The notes under the pieces are model-generated. The model made no database searches. It saw only the letters and a list, made by a program, of their open reading frames with translations, and was not told where the DNA came from. Positions 4,767 through 6,066 of a stretch of DNA of 6,066 nt are shown here, one piece after another; the stretch's first letter is position 1; each line of letters begins with the position of its first letter. A program made the position numbers and the translations under genes. Source of the stretch: Coriobacteriales bacterium (lineage in GTDB: Bacteria > Actinomycetota > Coriobacteriia > Coriobacteriales > UBA8131); NCBI GenBank assembly GCA_031267175.1, contig JAIRZP010000216.1:1-6066 (forward strand). The letters are read 5' to 3'.

Positions 4767-6066
4767 CTACTGGATTTTGAGCAGCAGCTGGGTACGGGAA
4801 TGCACGCCGAGCTTGCGGTAGGCATTGACGATGTGCTTGCGCACCGTCTCCTTTGAGATGCCGAGGCGCTCTGCGGTTTCCTGTGGAGTATAGCCGGCAA
4901 CCAGGAGATACACCACCTCGTTCTCCCGCATGGTGAGCAGATGCTGTTCGTCTGCCTTTGCGAGGCTTAGCTCTCCGGTTGCAAGCTGGGAGAGATGCAC
5001 GTACAGCCGGTGGGTAAAACTGCCGGGAGCAGCGGTCTCCTTGAGCCGTTCGATAACAGGCAGGACGTATTCGTAATCGTTATAGAAGAGCTGCGTGATC
5101 TGCTCGGGCTCTGCCCAGGTGAGGGCTTGGCGCAGGGCCTGCTCCGCTGCCCTGGCTTCTCCCGCCTGCTCCTCGTACAGTGCCAGGACGAGGTTGCCCT
5201 GCACTTTGTCGAGCCGTCGCTCGTTTTCAATGGCGGGTACCACAGTGCGGAGCTGCTCGATACGCGACCCACCGCCCAGAGCAAGGTCGCTGACAAAGGT
5301 GAGACGCTTGAACTCTCGCGTTTCTCCATAGGTTTTTGCCTGCTCGCTCAGGAACTTGCGTAGATCCATAAGGCCGTTATCTGTGACGTAGCGCATAAAC
5401 GACACCGACGGACTGATGCCGAAAACACCATACGGTGAGAGGCGCAGCGATTCCCTCAGACAGGGCTCGACCTGCTCCAGGTCTGCCCTCAGATAGCAGA
5501 AGAGCGCACGGCAGGCAAGCGCCAAAGCGAGAGAGGGAAACGAATAACTCTCCTTGGTGACCTTTTCAAACTGCCTGCGATAGAGCTCTGCCTCCCCTAT
5601 GGAGGAGCGATGATAGGCAACGGTCATACGCGCCCGATGAATAGCCATAAAGGTGGGTCGCTCAGGATGAAGGAACTTGTCCGTTGCTTCAAACGAACGG
5701 CGCACATACTCCAGTGCAACCGTGAAGTTGCCCAGATTGCTCTCAGCGCCTGCCAGGAACGCGTACTGATTGGCCACGAGTATCTGATGCCCGTGTGCCA
5801 CTATCTGGGGGAGATACTCCAGCAGCATGGCACGATAGCTGTACCAGTCTGGGGTCGGCCTGGCGTACTCGCAGGCCTGGCTGACGGTCATGCGAAGCCA
5901 GTAGTCAGACTGCGGCAACAACTCAAGGGCAATAGCCGCTGCCTCACGCGATGCCTCGTACCTCGTGTGAAGGCTGAGCACGTTTGATATAAGGGCCATG
6001 GCCTCGGCATAATGAGGGTCTTGTCTGCCCGCAGCAGTCGTGTAATACGCAACCGCCCGTTCCTCA
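4767..6066 (-). CDS. LuxR-type transcriptional regulator with helical-repeat region (MalT/LAL-like), 5'-truncated
   Basis: The frame runs open to the right edge, so the N terminus is missing; 432 residues are visible. ATG 5999 is internal: the 22 codons before it continue the same helical pattern (EERAVAYYTTAAG, then HYAEAMALIS). The last 57 residues are a canonical LuxR/NarL helix-turn-helix: LTMRENEVVYLLVAGYTPQE, then ETAERLGISKETVRKHIVNA and YRKLGVHSRTQ, encoded at about 4770-4940. The rest is predicted alpha-helical with TPR-like pairs, for example QYAFLAGAESNLGNFTVALE and a later stretch around VLALYEEQAGEARAAEQALR. No response-regulator receiver domain or membrane helix is visible in this part. 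The architecture fits MalT/LAL-type activators, whose N-terminal ATPase would lie beyond the edge, but that domain is not seen. The gene precedes the molybdoenzyme operon by 148 bp on the same strand, so it probably controls that operon in response to its substrate or a related signal (inference). Confidence 0.85.
   Translation of the reverse strand, partial: EERAVAYYTTAAGRQDPHYAEAMALISNVLSLHTRYEASREAAAIALELLPQSDYWLRMTVSQACEYARPTPDWYSYRAMLLEYLPQIVAHGHQILVANQYAFLAGAESNLGNFTVALEYVRRSFEATDKFLHPERPTFMAIHRARMTVAYHRSSIGEAELYRRQFEKVTKESYSFPSLALALACRALFCYLRADLEQVEPCLRESLRLSPYGVFGISPSVSFMRYVTDNGLMDLRKFLSEQAKTYGETREFKRLTFVSDLALGGGSRIEQLRTVVPAIENERRLDKVQGNLVLALYEEQAGEARAAEQALRQALTWAEPEQITQLFYNDYEYVLPVIERLKETAAPGSFTHRLYVHLSQLATGELSLAKADEQHLLTMRENEVVYLLVAGYTPQETAERLGISKETVRKHIVNAYRKLGVHSRTQLLLKIQ

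Noticed and set aside
4619..4900. Upstream extension of the molybdoenzyme frame, including ATG 4690
   Set aside because: It would overlap the regulator gene or use starts with no ribosome site, and would push the Tat motif far from the N terminus; the added residues look non-coding.
5999..5999. ATG 5999 as the start of the LuxR-type regulator
   Set aside because: The frame remains open for the remaining 22 codons to the window edge with residues that continue the helical-repeat pattern, so the gene is truncated by the window rather than starting here.

Overview
The window reads as accessory chromosomal sequence from a moderately GC-rich anaerobe. The gene content is a Tat-exported molybdopterin oxidoreductase, a four-cluster ferredoxin, a TorD chaperone and a LuxR-type regulator. 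Together with the codon style this suggests Coriobacteriia (Eggerthella/Slackia/Adlercreutzia-like gut Actinomycetota), whose genomes carry many such respiratory modules. That taxonomic guess is inference; no rRNA or marker gene is present.

Layout, left to right. Positions 2-472 (+) hold the C-terminal end of a major facilitator superfamily (MFS) exporter. Positions 473-685 lie between two convergent genes; they carry a hairpin-forming element resembling a dispersed intergenic repeat and nothing else I can support. Everything from 686 to the right edge is on the minus strand. Read in the direction of transcription it runs: the C-terminal 432 residues of a LuxR-type regulator with helical repeats (4767 to beyond the right edge); a 148-bp gap with three exact copies of an 8-mer and a duplicated Shine-Dalgarno-like 10-mer; the catalytic molybdoenzyme (2135-4618); a DmsB-like iron-sulfur subunit 13 bp further on (1504-2121); and a TorD-like assembly chaperone 44 bp after that (686-1459).

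How the genes probably work together. The chaperone matures the catalytic subunit in the cytoplasm. The folded catalytic subunit, probably bound to the signal-less iron-sulfur protein, leaves through the Tat pathway. Electrons then pass through the ferredoxin clusters to the Mo/W-bis-MGD centre to reduce an unidentified acceptor. No DmsC/NrfD-type membrane anchor is encoded beside them, so the quinol or other electron donor is not explained by this window. The adjacent regulator is the obvious candidate to control the operon, and the repeated TACTCCAC sites between them are the best candidate operator.

I do not see a wholly new system. The points most worth checking are the operator-like repeat array, the undefined Mo-ligand motif and substrate, and the missing membrane anchor.
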